DNA of 64,000 bases from Derxia lacustris (lineage in GTDB: Bacteria > Pseudomonadota > Gammaproteobacteria > Burkholderiales > Burkholderiaceae_E), in assembly GCF_002105195.1 (NCBI RefSeq), contig NZ_MUHU01000008.1, positions 124,001 to 188,000 on the forward strand. The letters are read 5' to 3'. This document shows, one piece after another, positions 9,296-18,634 of this stretch. The notes below the pieces were generated by a model, which was not told the origin of the DNA, did no database searches, and saw only the letters and a program-made list of their open reading frames with translations. How positions within the stretch are numbered: position 1 is the stretch's first letter; each line of letters opens with the position of its first letter. Both the position numbers and the translations under genes were made by a program.

Positions 9296-10990
9296 ATGAC
9301 AGATCTGAACTTGGCCGAAGAATCCTTTGCCGCGCTCTTCGAAGAAAGCCTCTCCAAGCAGGAGATGCGCGCCGGTGAAGTGATTACCGCCGAAGTCATC
9401 CGTGTCGACTACAACTTCGTGGTCGTCAACGCCGGCCTGAAGTCCGAATCGTTCATCAACATCGATGAATTCAAGAACGATGTCGGCGAAATCGACGTGC
9501 AGCCGGGCGACTTCGTCTCGGTCGCCATCGACTCGCTCGAAAACGGCTACGGCGACACGATCCTCTCGCGCGACAAGGCCAAGCGTCTTGCCTCGTGGCT
9601 GTTCCTCGAACAAGCCCTCGAAACCGGCGACCTCGTCACCGGCACCATCACCGGCAAGGTGAAGGGTGGCCTGACCGTCATGGTCAACGGCATTCGCGCC
9701 TTCCTGCCGGGTTCGCTGGTCGATACCCGTCCGGTCAAGGACACGACCCCGTACGAAGGCAAGACCCTCGAATTCAAGGTCATCAAGCTCGATCGCAAGC
9801 GCAACAACGTCGTGCTGTCGCGTCGTGCCGTGGTCGAAGCCTCGCAGGGCGAAGAGCGCGCCAAGCTGCTCGAAACCCTCAAGGAAGGCGCGATCGTCAA
9901 GGGCGTCGTCAAGAACATCACCGACTACGGCGCATTCGTCGACCTCGGTGGCATCGACGGCCTGCTGCACATCACCGACCTGGCCTGGCGCCGTGTCCGC
10001 CACCCGAGCGAAGTTCTGCAGGTGGGTCAGGAAGTCACCGCCAAGGTCCTCAAGTTCGACCAGGAAAAGAACCGCGTCTCGCTGGGCGTCAAGCAGCTGG
10101 GCGACGATCCCTGGATCGGTCTGGCCCGTCGCTACCCGCAAGGCACCCGCCTGTTCGGTCGCGTGACCAACCTGACCGATTACGGCGCATTCGTGGAAAT
10201 CGAAGCCGGCATCGAAGGTCTGGTGCACGTCTCCGAAATGGACTGGACGAACAAGAACATCGCCCCCAACAAGGTTGTGCAGCTCGGCGACGAAGTCGAA
10301 GTCATGGTGCTGGAGATCGACGAAGACCGTCGCCGCATCAGCCTCGGCATGAAGCAGTGCAAGGCCAATCCGTGGGACGAGTTCTCGGCCAACCACAAGA
10401 AGGGCGACCGTGTGAAGGGCGCGATCAAGTCGATCACCGACTTCGGCGTGTTCATCGGCCTGCTGGGTGGCATCGACGGCCTCGTGCATCTGTCGGACCT
10501 GTCGTGGAACGAGTCGGGCGAAGAAGCCGTCCGCCGGTTCAAGAAGGGCGACGAAGTCGAAGCCATCGTTCTGGCCATCGATACCGACCGCGAACGCATC
10601 TCGCTGGGCGTCAAGCAGCTTGAAGGCGACCCCTTCAACAACTTCGCGTCGACCCACGAGAAGGGCACCGTCATCAACGGCGTCATCAAGACCGTCGATG
10701 CCAAGGGTGCCGTGGTTGACGTGGGCGGCGACGTGGAAGCCTATCTGCGTGCCTCGGAAATCAGCCGCGACCGCGTCGAAGACGCGCGCAACGTGCTGAA
10801 GGAAGGCGAAACCGTCTCGGCGATGATCATCAACGTCGACCGCAAGACGCGCAGCCTGCAACTGTCGATCAAGGCCAAGGATTCGTCCGAGACCGCCGAC
10901 GCGCTGCAACGCATGAACGAGACCGGTGCCGCTTCGGGCACCACCAACCTCGGCGCGCTGCTGAAGGCAAAGCTGAACGAAAACCGCTGA
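9296..10990 (+). CDS. rpsA: 30S ribosomal protein S1
   Basis: 564 residues, normal for proteobacterial S1 (557-570). Six S1 RNA-binding OB folds run in tandem. The first two are the divergent ribosome-docking repeats; the last four carry the recurrent TDYGAFV / TDFGVFI and GLVH signatures. It binds mRNA leaders and helps the 30S subunit load structured or SD-poor messages. The ATG at 9296 ([19 protein letters not shown]) matches the conserved N-terminus. Codon use is strongly biased (many gaa, aag, gtc), as expected for high expression. A terminator-like hairpin lies between it and ihfB. Confidence 0.98.
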   Translation: MTDLNLAEESFAALFEESLSKQEMRAGEVITAEVIRVDYNFVVVNAGLKSESFINIDEFKNDVGEIDVQPGDFVSVAIDSLENGYGDTILSRDKAKRLASWLFLEQALETGDLVTGTITGKVKGGLTVMVNGIRAFLPGSLVDTRPVKDTTPYEGKTLEFKVIKLDRKRNNVVLSRRAVVEASQGEERAKLLETLKEGAIVKGVVKNITDYGAFVDLGGIDGLLHITDLAWRRVRHPSEVLQVGQEVTAKVLKFDQEKNRVSLGVKQLGDDPWIGLARRYPQGTRLFGRVTNLTDYGAFVEIEAGIEGLVHVSEMDWTNKNIAPNKVVQLGDEVEVMVLEIDEDRRRISLGMKQCKANPWDEFSANHKKGDRVKGAIKSITDFGVFIGLLGGIDGLVHLSDLSWNESGEEAVRRFKKGDEVEAIVLAIDTDRERISLGVKQLEGDPFNNFASTHEKGTVINGVIKTVDAKGAVVDVGGDVEAYLRASEISRDRVEDARNVLKEGETVSAMIINVDRKTRSLQLSIKAKDSSETADALQRMNETGAASGTTNLGALLKAKLNENR

Positions 10991-11021
10991 TCGCCTGATC
11001 GCGGCTTTTTGAGGCAACAAG

Positions 11022-11046
11022 GGGCGGGAGCGATCCCGCCCTTTTT
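11022..11046 (+). terminator. Rho-independent terminator after rpsA
   Basis: An 8-bp perfect stem (gggcggga / tcccgccc, loop gcga) is followed directly by TTTTT. It lies 13 nt before the ihfB ATG, so it may cut ihfB expression down relative to rpsA rather than end every transcript. Confidence 0.75.
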
Positions 11047-11058
11047 CTTGAAGAACGC

Positions 11059-11385
11059 ATGACCAAGTCCGAACTCATCGAACGTCTGGCCGAACGCTAT
11101 CCGCATCTGGTGATCCGCGATGCCGATTTCGCGGTGAAGACGATGCTCGACGCCATGGCCGAAACCCTGGCCGCCGGGCACCGGATCGAGATTCGCGGCT
11201 TCGGAAGCTTTTCGCTCAACCAGCGTCCGCCGCGCGTGGGTCGCAATCCCAAGTCGGGCCAGAAGGTCGAGGTGCCCGCCAAGCGCGTGCCCCACTTCAA
11301 GGCTGGCAAGGAGTTGCGCGAACGCGTCGACGAAAAGGTCGGCACGCCGATCATCGACAACGACAAGGGCGGCGACGGCGACTGA
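11059..11385 (+). CDS. ihfB: Integration host factor beta subunit
   Basis: 108 residues of the HU/IHF DNA-bending family. [17 protein letters not shown] at the N-terminus is typical of IHF-beta. The beta-arm carries the intercalating proline in VGRNPKSG, and [11 protein letters not shown] precedes it. A C-terminal acidic/Lys tail (about residues 95-108) is slightly longer than in E. coli (94 aa). It pairs with IhfA, encoded elsewhere, to bend DNA by about 160 degrees and assist sigma-54 promoters such as the candidate upstream of urtA. The position after rpsA is conserved across proteobacteria. Confidence 0.97.
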   Translation: MTKSELIERLAERYPHLVIRDADFAVKTMLDAMAETLAAGHRIEIRGFGSFSLNQRPPRVGRNPKSGQKVEVPAKRVPHFKAGKELRERVDEKVGTPIIDNDKGGDGD

Positions 11386-11441
11386 GCTGCGCTTATCATC
11401 CGCAGCCTGTCCAAGCCCCCAAGGGCCAACAAGCCAAGCGC

Positions 11442-11726
11442 ATGCGAATACTCGTCTGGGTCCTGCGGATCGTCCTGTTTCTCGTCTTCGTGCTGTTCGC
11501 GGTCATCAATACCGTGCCCGTCACGCTCAATCTGCTGCTGCTGCGCTGGACCGCACCGGTCGCGCTGGTGGCACTGGCCTTCTTCCTGGTGGGTGTGACG
11601 CTCGGCGTCATGCTGACCATGCCGCTGGTGTTCCGGCATCGCGCCGAGGTGCGCCGCCTGGAGCGTCAGCAGGCACTTCCGCCGGCCGCGTCGGCTGCGG
11701 TATCCGAGCCGCCCAGGCTCGGCTGA
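11442..11726 (+). CDS. lapA: LapA-family inner-membrane protein (DUF1049)
   Basis: 94 residues with two predicted transmembrane helices (about 5-25 and 38-62). A short cytoplasmic tail is rich in Arg/Glu (HRAEVRRLERQQ) and then Pro/Ala. The order ihfB-lapA-lapB and the length match LapA (YciS). LapA works with LapB at the inner membrane in LPS assembly quality control, tuning FtsH-dependent turnover of LpxC. It starts 56 nt after ihfB and ends 13 nt before lapB. Confidence 0.88.
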   Translation: MRILVWVLRIVLFLVFVLFAVINTVPVTLNLLLLRWTAPVALVALAFFLVGVTLGVMLTMPLVFRHRAEVRRLERQQALPPAASAAVSEPPRLG

Positions 11727-11739
11727 GCCGGAAAGCCTC

Positions 11740-12924
11740 ATGGATCCACAACAACTCCTGCTTCTGGCGGTGCCGGCGGCCTTCATCGCCTTCGGCCTCG
11801 GCTGGCTTGCGGCCCGGGTCGACATCAAGCATCTGATCGAAGGCTCGAAGGCGCTGCCGCGCTCCTACTTTCGCGGCCTCAACTTTCTGTTGACCGAGCA
11901 GCCCGATCGCGCGATCGACAGCTTCATCGAGGCGGTGCAGGGCGATCCCGACACCATCGAGCTGCATTTCACGCTCGGCGCCATGTTCCGCCGGCGCGGC
12001 GAGACCGAGCGCGCGATCCGCATCCACCAGAGCCTGCTCGACCGCGCCGATCTGGCCCAGGCCGACCGCGACCGCGCGCTGCTGGAACTGGGCCGCGACT
12101 TTCTCAAGGCCGGCATGTTCGACCGCGCCGAGAACGCCTTCGAGACGCTGCGCGGCAGCACCGTCGAGGCCGAGGCGCTCGGCGACCTGCTCGACATCTT
12201 CGAGATCGAGAAGGAGTGGGTGAAGGCGATCGATTGCGCGCGCGAGCTGGAGGCGCGCTCAGGTGCCGAGATGACCCGCCGCATCGCCCATTACCACTGC
12301 GAGCTGGCGCAGTTCGCGCTGCTGCAATCGCGCTTCGACGAAGCCGGCCGCGAGATCTCGGCGGCGTTTGCCGCGCTGCGCCAGAGCGTGCGCGCCGGCC
12401 TGCTGGCCGGTGAACTGGCGCTGGCGGCCGGGCATGTCGAGGCGGCCATCGAGGCCTGGGCCGCGCTTGGCCGGCAGAGCCCGCAGCATCTGGCGCTGGT
12501 GGCCGACAAGCTGATGGCCGCCTACAAGCAGACCGGCCGCGCCGACGAGGGCCTGCGCCTGCTCGAAGGCTCGCTGGCGCAGACGCCGTCCTACGACGTG
12601 CTGCTCGTGGTTGCGCGCGAAACCCATGCGACCGCCGGCCCCGATGCGGCGTTTGCGCTGCTGCTGCGCGAGCTGCGCCGCAGCCCGACGCTGATCGGCC
12701 TGGAGCAGCTGGTGCAGGCGCGCTTTGCGCAGATGCCGGCCGACCTCGCCGCCGAACTCGACATCGTGCGCACGCTGCTGCATCAGCAGACGCGCCGGCT
12801 GTCGCGCTATGTCTGCGCGCGCTGCGGCTTCAAGGCGCGCCAGCATCACTGGCATTGCCCGGGCTGTCGCAACTGGGACAGCTATGCGCCCAGGCGTGCC
12901 GAAGAACTCGAAATCTCTTCCTGA
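11740..12924 (+). CDS. lapB: LPS assembly protein B (TPR protein with rubredoxin-like zinc site)
   Basis: 394 residues. An N-terminal membrane anchor (about 5-22) is followed by a long TPR solenoid. The C-terminal metal-binding domain has CARCGF and CPGCRNW pairs, four cysteines in the rubredoxin-like arrangement that LapB needs for function. In E. coli, LapB (YciM, 389 aa) couples LPS synthesis to export and promotes FtsH degradation of LpxC. It lies directly upstream of the heptose epimerase gene hldD, consistent with an LPS role. The usual hldE/rfaE gene is not between them. Confidence 0.94.
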   Translation: MDPQQLLLLAVPAAFIAFGLGWLAARVDIKHLIEGSKALPRSYFRGLNFLLTEQPDRAIDSFIEAVQGDPDTIELHFTLGAMFRRRGETERAIRIHQSLLDRADLAQADRDRALLELGRDFLKAGMFDRAENAFETLRGSTVEAEALGDLLDIFEIEKEWVKAIDCARELEARSGAEMTRRIAHYHCELAQFALLQSRFDEAGREISAAFAALRQSVRAGLLAGELALAAGHVEAAIEAWAALGRQSPQHLALVADKLMAAYKQTGRADEGLRLLEGSLAQTPSYDVLLVVARETHATAGPDAAFALLLRELRRSPTLIGLEQLVQARFAQMPADLAAELDIVRTLLHQQTRRLSRYVCARCGFKARQHHWHCPGCRNWDSYAPRRAEELEISS

Positions 12925-12972
12925 CAGCCAGCGGGCCGACCGGCCCCGTCTGTCTCAGCCGGAACCTTCCGC

Positions 12973-13971
12973 ATGAGCCTCATCATCACCGGCGCCGCCG
13001 GCTTCATCGGCAGCAATCTCGTCCGCCACTACAACGCCCGCGGCGTGACCGACATCATCGTGGTCGACGATCTGACGGCCGGCGACAAGTTCCTCAACCT
13101 GCGCGACTGCCAGATCGCCGACTACTTCGACTACCGCGACTTCCTGCCGCGCCTCGAAGCCGGCCAGTTCCCGCGCATCGAGGGCGTGCTGCACCAGGGC
13201 GCCTGCTCCGACACCATGAATCACGACGGGCATTTCATGCTCGAAGTGAACTACCGCTATTCGCGCCGGCTGTTCGAGTGGTGCCAGGCCAAGCGCGTGC
13301 CGCTGGTCTATGCCTCGTCGGCGGCGACCTACGGCCCGGCCACGGTGTTCGTCGAGGCGCCCGAGAACGAGAAGCCGCTCAATGTCTACGGCTACTCCAA
13401 GCTGCTGTTCGACCAGATCGTGCGGCGCGCGGCCGGTTCGCTCACCGCGCCGGTCGTGGGTCTGCGCTATTTCAACGTGTATGGCCCGCGCGAGCAGCAC
13501 AAGGGCCGGATGGCGTCGGTCGCCTTCCACAACTTCAACCAGTTCCGCGCCGAGGGTCATGTGCGGCTGTTCGAGGGCTCGCACGGTTATCCGGATGGCG
13601 GGCAGGAGCGCGACTTTGTCTATGTGGACGATGTGTGCGCGGTGAATTCCTTCTTCCTCGACCGCGCGACCGAGCGCCAGCTGCATGCCATCGTCAATTG
13701 CGGCAGCGGGCGCGCCCAGCCGTTCAACGATGTGGCGTCGTCGGTGGTCAATGCGCTGCGCGACAGCGAAGGCAAGCCGGCGCTGAGCCTGCCGGAGCTG
13801 GTCGCGGGCGGGCAGCTGCGCTACCAGCCCTTCCCCGAGGCGCTGAAGGGCAAGTACCAGGCGCACACCCAGGCCGATCTCACCAATCTGCGCGCGGCCG
13901 GCTACGAGGCGCCGTTCCTGAGCGTGCAGGAAGGCGTGGCGCGCTATGTCAAGACGCTGCTGGCCGCCTGA
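12973..13971 (+). CDS. hldD: ADP-L-glycero-D-manno-heptose-6-epimerase
   Basis: 332 residues, an extended short-chain dehydrogenase/reductase. The NAD(P) motif GAAGFIGSN is at residues 7-15 and the catalytic YxxxK is Y139-G-Y-S-K143. YASSAATYG supplies the serine/threonine site, and DYFDYRDF near residue 55 is typical of HldD. It makes ADP-L-glycero-D-manno-heptose for the LPS inner core, feeding heptosyltransferases such as the family-9 enzymes encoded at 36-41 kb. It sits 48 nt after lapB. Confidence 0.97.
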   Translation: MSLIITGAAGFIGSNLVRHYNARGVTDIIVVDDLTAGDKFLNLRDCQIADYFDYRDFLPRLEAGQFPRIEGVLHQGACSDTMNHDGHFMLEVNYRYSRRLFEWCQAKRVPLVYASSAATYGPATVFVEAPENEKPLNVYGYSKLLFDQIVRRAAGSLTAPVVGLRYFNVYGPREQHKGRMASVAFHNFNQFRAEGHVRLFEGSHGYPDGGQERDFVYVDDVCAVNSFFLDRATERQLHAIVNCGSGRAQPFNDVASSVVNALRDSEGKPALSLPELVAGGQLRYQPFPEALKGKYQAHTQADLTNLRAAGYEAPFLSVQEGVARYVKTLLAA

Positions 13972-14085
13972 GCCGGACGATCGGAAATCCGCATGATGAA
14001 TTCGCGCTTCAGTTTTGCCGGCCGCCGGCCGTCATCCCAAGCAAAGGGCGGGTTCGCCCGTCGTCTGCTGCTCGGGAGCCTGAAG

Positions 14086-14382
14086 ATGTTGAAACGGATG
14101 TTGATGATCAGCGTGACCTCGCTGGCGGTGTGGCACGGCGCGTCGGCGGTCGATCTGAATGCGGCATCGCTGGCCGAGCTGGAATCGGCGCGCGGGCTCG
14201 GGCCGTCGAAGGCGGCGCTGATCCTGAAGGAGCGCGAGGCCAAGGGTCCGTTCCGGTCCTGGGACGACCTGCACGCGCGCGTGCCCGGCATCGGCGAAAA
14301 GACGATGGAACAGATGCGCGCCTCGGGTCTCACGCTGGCGCCGCCGGCCGAGCCGAGCCGGCCGGCGCCGAGCGCGTCCTAG
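14086..14382 (+). CDS. comEA: ComEA-like helix-hairpin-helix DNA-binding protein
   Basis: 98 residues from ATG 14086. I prefer this start because a purine-rich gggag lies about 8 nt upstream and it gives a clean signal peptide ([20 protein letters not shown]); the frame is open from 13993 and could add 31 residues. The mature protein is a ComEA helix-hairpin-helix unit: [17 protein letters not shown], then [16 protein letters not shown]. ComEA proteins bind incoming DNA in the periplasm during natural transformation. The type IV pilus genes elsewhere in the window would complement that. A Pro/Ser tail ends it. Its stop codon overlaps the rnhA stop on the other strand. Confidence 0.85.
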   Translation: MLKRMLMISVTSLAVWHGASAVDLNAASLAELESARGLGPSKAALILKEREAKGPFRSWDDLHARVPGIGEKTMEQMRASGLTLAPPAEPSRPAPSAS

Positions 14383-14852
14383 CGCCCGAGCGACGCGCAG
14401 CCCTTGTTGGCCAGCGCGTCGGCGCGTTCGTTGCCTTCGTGGCCGTTGTGGCCGCGCACCCATTCCCAGCGCAGTTCATGGCCGGCGCGCAAGGCGTCGA
14501 GCTCGCGCCACAGGTCGGCGTTCTTCACCGGCTCCTTGGCGGCGGTCTTCCAGCCGCGCGCCTTCCAGCCGACGATCCATTCGCTGATGCCCTTCTGCAC
14601 ATATTGCGAGTCGGTGAACACCGTCGCGCGGCAGGGCTTGGTCAGCGCCTTGAGCGCGCTGATGACCGCGAGCAGTTCCATGCGGTTGTTGGTGGTGAGC
14701 GGCTCGCCGCCGAACAGCTCCTTCTCGATCCATTCCTCACCGCGCCGGGTGCGCAAAATGGCGCCCCAGCCGCCGCGCCCCGGATTGCCCTTGCAGGCAC
14801 CGTCGGCATAGATCTCCACCACGGGCAGCTCGCCCGATGTTGCTTGCGTCAA
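14379..14852 (-). CDS. rnhA: Ribonuclease HI
   Basis: 157 residues. It cleaves RNA in RNA-DNA hybrids. The DEDD active site is complete: D17 ([11 protein letters not shown]), E59 (NNRMELLAV), D81 (FTDSQYV) and D145 ([11 protein letters not shown]), with the flexible-loop histidine in RGHNGHEGN. It is convergent with comEA and overlaps it by 4 nt at the stops. The methyltransferase gene lies 21 nt upstream on the same strand, so the two are probably co-transcribed, an order seen in many betaproteobacteria. Confidence 0.97.
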   Translation of the reverse strand: MTQATSGELPVVEIYADGACKGNPGRGGWGAILRTRRGEEWIEKELFGGEPLTTNNRMELLAVISALKALTKPCRATVFTDSQYVQKGISEWIVGWKARGWKTAAKEPVKNADLWRELDALRAGHELRWEWVRGHNGHEGNERADALANKGCASLGR

Positions 14853-14873
14853 AGCGAAATTCCTTCAGCGTGA

Positions 14874-15737
14874 TTAACAGTTGCGCGTTGCCGGCGCGAG
14901 GCTGGCGGCGCGCTGGCCTTGCGTCTTCCAGCTGCGGCCGATGAGTCGCATGCCGGCCACGCGCTTGACCGCGACGATCAGATACACGGCGCCGAACACC
15001 GGCCACCAGCGGTCGCCGGCCGGCTCCAGCCAGCGCGTGTGATCGAGCCAGGCGTCGGAGCGTACCGGCGGACGGTAGCAGCCGAAGGCGCCGCCCTCGA
15101 CCTCGAAATTGAGCAGCTTGAGCCAGTCCTTCAGCCGCAGCAGGCTCATGAACTGCGCATGCGTGCCATCGGCCTTGGGCGGCAGCAGACCACCGCCACC
15201 CGCGCGCCCGACCATCTGCGCCAAGCCCCAGAACGAGAACGGATTGAAGCCGGTGATGACGATCCGGCCTTCCGGTGCCAGCACCCGTTCCACCTCGCGC
15301 AGCACCTGATGCGGATCGGCCGAGAAGTCGAGCGTGTGCGGCAGTGCCAGCAGATCGATCGACTGGCCGGCGAAGGGCAGGGCCTCGAAGCTCGATTCGA
15401 CCAGCGCGGTGCAGCGCGTGCCGGCCAGCAGCCGGTGACCGTCGAAGGCGTTTTCGGCAGTGGCGAAGGCGAAGGGCATGCGGTTGGTGCGCAGGCAGTC
15501 GAGCTCGGGCATGCCGAGCTGGCCGGCGTTGAAGCCGAAGATGTCGCTCACGCGCGCATCGAACTGGGCCTGCTCCCAGGCCAGCAGATAGCGCCCGCGC
15601 GGCGAGCTGAAGAAGGCGGCCAGATCGGCGCCGGGCGGCTCGGGCTGATGAAATGGCTGACCGCCCGGCACGGGCTGGCGCGCGGGTGGCGGCACATCTG
15701 CGTGATTGGCGGCCTGGGTTAGGCTTGCGCCGCCCAT
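14874..15737 (-). CDS. SAM-dependent methyltransferase (class I), substrate unknown
   Basis: 287 residues from ATG 15737. The frame stays open to an ATG at 15800, but that start would overlap the gloB start codon on the other strand, so I prefer 15737. The conserved part begins around GRYLLAWEQAQFD, followed by a degenerate methyltransferase core with FAGQSIDLLALPHTLDF and GRIVITGFNPFS. This matches the type-11 methyltransferases encoded beside gloB and rnhA in betaproteobacteria. There is no clear glycine-rich GxGxG SAM loop. The substrate cannot be told from the sequence. A hydrophobic patch near the C-terminus (VFGAVYLIVAVK) could contact the membrane. Confidence 0.82.
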   Translation of the reverse strand: MGGASLTQAANHADVPPPARQPVPGGQPFHQPEPPGADLAAFFSSPRGRYLLAWEQAQFDARVSDIFGFNAGQLGMPELDCLRTNRMPFAFATAENAFDGHRLLAGTRCTALVESSFEALPFAGQSIDLLALPHTLDFSADPHQVLREVERVLAPEGRIVITGFNPFSFWGLAQMVGRAGGGGLLPPKADGTHAQFMSLLRLKDWLKLLNFEVEGGAFGCYRPPVRSDAWLDHTRWLEPAGDRWWPVFGAVYLIVAVKRVAGMRLIGRSWKTQGQRAASLAPATRNC

Positions 15738-15798
15738 GTGAGCCTGAGTCGGCGCCGTCGCGTCGCGGAACAGGGAACTGGAAACCAGGAGTCGTTGC

Positions 15799-16599
15799 AT
15801 GCTTGCCGTTCACGCCCTGCCGGCGTTTGCCGACAACTATCTCTGGCTGATCGAGGATGGTCGCCGCGCCGCGATCGTCGATCCGGGCGATGCCGCCGTG
15901 GTGCGGCAGGCGCTGGCCGAGCGTGGCCTGACGCTCGGCGCGATTCTACTCACCCATCATCACGCCGATCACACCGGCGGCGTGGCCGCGCTCGCGGCCG
16001 AGCAGCCCTGCCGCGTGCACGGCCCGCGCGCCGAAGCCATCGCCGGCGTGACCGAGCCGCACGAGGGCGGCGAGCGCTTCGAGCTGTTCGGCCAGACCGC
16101 CGAGGTGATTGCGGTGCCGGGCCATACGCGCGGCCACATCGCCTATTACCTGCCGCGGCTGGCGGCGCTGTTCTGCGGCGACACGCTGTTTGCCGGCGGC
16201 TGCGGCCGCTTGTTCGAGGGCACGTCGGCGCAGATGTGGGCCTCGCTGTCCCGGCTGGCCGCGCTGCCCGGTTCCACGGCGGTGTACTGCGCGCATGAGT
16301 ACACGCTGGCCAATCTGCGGTTTGCGCTGGCGGTCGAACCGGGCAATGCGGCACTGGTCGAGCGTGAGCGGCTGGTGCGCGGCTGGCGCGCCGACGGTCG
16401 CATCTCGCTGCCGTCGAGCATTGCGCTCGAACTGGCGACCAATCCGTTTCTGCGCGCTGCCGAGCCGGCCGTGGCCGCAAGCGCCGAGGCGGCCGCGCAG
16501 CTGCCCGACGTGGCGCGCCAGTCGGCGCTGTGGGACGGGCTCGACGGCGCGGCGCGCAGCTTTGCGATCCTGCGCGCCTGGAAAAACGTGTTCGCCTGA
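15799..16599 (+). CDS. gloB: Hydroxyacylglutathione hydrolase (glyoxalase II)
   Basis: 266 residues of the metallo-beta-lactamase fold. The binuclear metal motif THHHADHTGG is at residues 52-61, with further ligands in GHTRGH, CGDTLF and HEYT. It hydrolyses S-lactoylglutathione to lactate and glutathione, finishing methylglyoxal detoxification. FAGGCGRLFEGT is the GloB signature. An aggag ribosome-binding site precedes the ATG by about 8 nt. It is transcribed divergently from the methyltransferase gene, a conserved pairing. Confidence 0.97.
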   Translation: MLAVHALPAFADNYLWLIEDGRRAAIVDPGDAAVVRQALAERGLTLGAILLTHHHADHTGGVAALAAEQPCRVHGPRAEAIAGVTEPHEGGERFELFGQTAEVIAVPGHTRGHIAYYLPRLAALFCGDTLFAGGCGRLFEGTSAQMWASLSRLAALPGSTAVYCAHEYTLANLRFALAVEPGNAALVERERLVRGWRADGRISLPSSIALELATNPFLRAAEPAVAASAEAAAQLPDVARQSALWDGLDGAARSFAILRAWKNVFA

Positions 16600-16687
16600 T
16601 GCTGCGTGCGCCGTGTGGCGCATTCCTGCGCAGCCGCAAACCGCGCCGACTGCAGCGGTTTGGCATTCCATCATGCAGAACCGTGGT

Positions 16688-16717
16688 TTGACGCTCGCAA
16701 GAAGCGCTCGTTAGACT
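16688..16717 (+). promoter_or_regulatory. Candidate sigma-70 promoter upstream of mltD
   Basis: TTGACG at 16688-16693 and TAGACT at 16712-16717, separated by 18 nt, in the 242-nt gap after gloB. The leader to the GTG start would be about 115 nt. The rest of the gap shows only a weak 7-bp inverted repeat (aaaccgc / gcggttt) near 16637-16666. Confidence 0.45.
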
Positions 16718-16841
16718 CGCCCGGCTCCTTTGCGGGGCTGTCCGGTCGCCTGATCTGGCGCCGACAAACAACGCTATTTGCCGGACCGCGCTGCCGCGAG
16801 TCCTTCCGCCGCAGCCGAATGTCCCGCCAAGGATTCCCCGC

Positions 16842-18575
16842 GTGCCACCTCAGCTTTCCGTCCCGCCGTTCGCCGTCCTTCCCCTGATCCGTCGTCTTGC
16901 GCTTGCCCTGGTGGGCGGCGTGTTTGCCATTGCCGCGCTGCCGGCGGTGCATGCCGAGCCTGTGGCGGCCGCCGCCGCTGCCGTCGAGGCGGGCGCGGCC
17001 GGCATCGCCATCGATGCAGCCTCGGCCGCCGGCATCGAGGCCAGCGCCGGACGCGGCATTGCGCCCGCCTCTGGCGAAGGCTTCCGGCCCCAGGTCGACA
17101 GCTGGGGCGGCAGCGAGTCGCCCCAGGCCGTCGGCGGCGTCGGCTTGTCGCTGCCGGCGTCGGCCATCGGCGGCGCGGGCGGCGTACTCGCCACCTCGGC
17201 CGACGTGGCGCCGCCCGACCTGTGGGAGCGCATCCGGCGCGGCTTCAACGTGCCCGATCTGTCGTCGCCGCTGGTCGAGTCGCGCGAGCGCTGGTACGCC
17301 GACCGCCCGGATCAGGTCAAGCGCATGGCCGAGCGCGCCTCGCGCTACCTGTTCCACATCGTCGACGAGATCGAGCGGCGCGGCATGCCGACCGAGATCG
17401 CGCTGCTGCCCTTCATCGAGTCGGCCTTCAATCCGCAGGCGCTGTCGCCGGCGGCAGCGTCCGGCATCTGGCAGTTCATTCCGGGCACCGGCAAGACTTT
17501 TGGCCTGCGCCAGAACCTGTTCCGCGACGAGCGCCGCGATGTGCTCGAAAGCACGCGCGCCGCGCTCGACTACCTGACCAAGCTGCACGACATGTTCGGC
17601 GACTGGCACTTGGCGCTCGCGGCCTACAACTGGGGCGAGGGCGCCGTCCAGCGCGCCATCGACAAGAACCAGCGCAAGGGCCTGCCGACCGATTACGCCA
17701 GCCTCGACATGCCGACCGAGACGCGCAACTACGTGCCGCGTCTGCAAGCGGTGAAGAACATCGTCGCCAATCCGGGCGAGTTCCGCATCGACCTGCCGCG
17801 CATCGACAACGAGCGCTATTTCGCCACCGTGCCCTGCACGCGCGACATCGACGTGGCTTCGGCGGCGCGGCTGGCCGGCATGACGGTCGAGGAGTTCCAT
17901 GCGCTCAATCCGTCGTTCAACCGCCCGGTGATCCTGGCCGCGACCCAGCCGCAGATCGTGCTGCCGGTCGACCGGGTCGAGGCTTTCCAGCGCGCGCTGG
18001 AGGCCGCCGACGCGACGCTCGCCAGCTACACCACGGCGGTGGTCGGCCGGCGCGAGCGGGTCGAGACGATCGCGGCGCGCTACGGCATCGAGTCGAGCGA
18101 TCTGCGTGCGCTCAACAACATTCCGCGCGGCATGCTGGTGCGCGCCGGCGCGACGCTGATCGTGCCGCGCAACGGCGATACGGCGAATGCGGCCGTCTCG
18201 GATGCGGCCATGGCCCAGGCCGGCAACGCCTTCGAGCCCGAACCGACGCCGAGCCGCCGCGTGCTGCTGGCGGCGCGCAATGGCGAGACGGTCAGCGAAT
18301 TCGCGCGCCGCTCGGGCGTGTCGGTGGCCTCGGTGCGCGAATGGAACAAGCTCGGTTCGTCCGAGCGCCTGAGCGCCGGTCAGCGGCTCGCCGTCTATGT
18401 GGAGCAGGCCGGCCGCGAGGCGGTGAAGGTGGCTTCCACCGTGGCGAGCGCGGGGCTGGCCAGCGTGAGCGGCGCCAAGGCAGTCGCCGCCAAGACGGTC
18501 GAGAAGACCGCCGTCGTGCATCGCGATGCGAACCATGTGCGCGCGTCGGCGCCGGTGCCGCTGCGCCGGCGCTGA
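16842..18575 (+). CDS. mltD: Membrane-bound lytic murein transglycosylase D with LysM domains
   Basis: 577 residues from a GTG start, chosen because aagga lies about 8 nt upstream and a signal peptide follows (hydrophobic 16-36, AHA-like VHAEP cleavage). An Ala/Gly-rich linker runs to about 125. The family-23 lytic transglycosylase domain has catalytic E193 in LPFIESAFNP, then SGIWQFIPGTG and LALAAYNWGEGAV. Two LysM peptidoglycan-binding repeats follow (about 390-445 and 470-520). A Lys/Ala-rich tail ends it. It cleaves glycan strands to 1,6-anhydro products in the periplasm. No lipobox is evident, so despite the name it may be periplasmic rather than lipidated. Confidence 0.94.
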   Translation: MPPQLSVPPFAVLPLIRRLALALVGGVFAIAALPAVHAEPVAAAAAAVEAGAAGIAIDAASAAGIEASAGRGIAPASGEGFRPQVDSWGGSESPQAVGGVGLSLPASAIGGAGGVLATSADVAPPDLWERIRRGFNVPDLSSPLVESRERWYADRPDQVKRMAERASRYLFHIVDEIERRGMPTEIALLPFIESAFNPQALSPAAASGIWQFIPGTGKTFGLRQNLFRDERRDVLESTRAALDYLTKLHDMFGDWHLALAAYNWGEGAVQRAIDKNQRKGLPTDYASLDMPTETRNYVPRLQAVKNIVANPGEFRIDLPRIDNERYFATVPCTRDIDVASAARLAGMTVEEFHALNPSFNRPVILAATQPQIVLPVDRVEAFQRALEAADATLASYTTAVVGRRERVETIAARYGIESSDLRALNNIPRGMLVRAGATLIVPRNGDTANAAVSDAAMAQAGNAFEPEPTPSRRVLLAARNGETVSEFARRSGVSVASVREWNKLGSSERLSAGQRLAVYVEQAGREAVKVASTVASAGLASVSGAKAVAAKTVEKTAVVHRDANHVRASAPVPLRRR

Positions 18576-18589
18576 TCCGCAGCGCGATT

Positions 18590-18621
18590 GCGCCGACCTG
18601 ACGCTTTCGTGAGGTCGGCGC
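18590..18621. terminator. Long inverted repeat between converging mltD and yjgR
   Basis: gcgccgacct and aggtcggcgc form a 10-bp perfect stem, extended inside by acg/cgt around a cttt loop across one G-G mismatch. It lies between two converging genes, so it may stop transcription from both sides, although neither side has a T-run. Confidence 0.5.
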
Positions 18622-18634
18622 CGGCCCGAAGCGC

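Noticed and set aside
13993..14085. Longer start for the ComEA-like protein
   Set aside because: The extra 31 residues are basic and unlike a signal peptide, and the internal ATG at 14086 has a better ribosome-binding site and a clean leader peptide.
15738..15800. Longer start for the methyltransferase gene
   Set aside because: It would make its start codon overlap the gloB start codon on the opposite strand and leave no room for either promoter; not excluded, but less likely.
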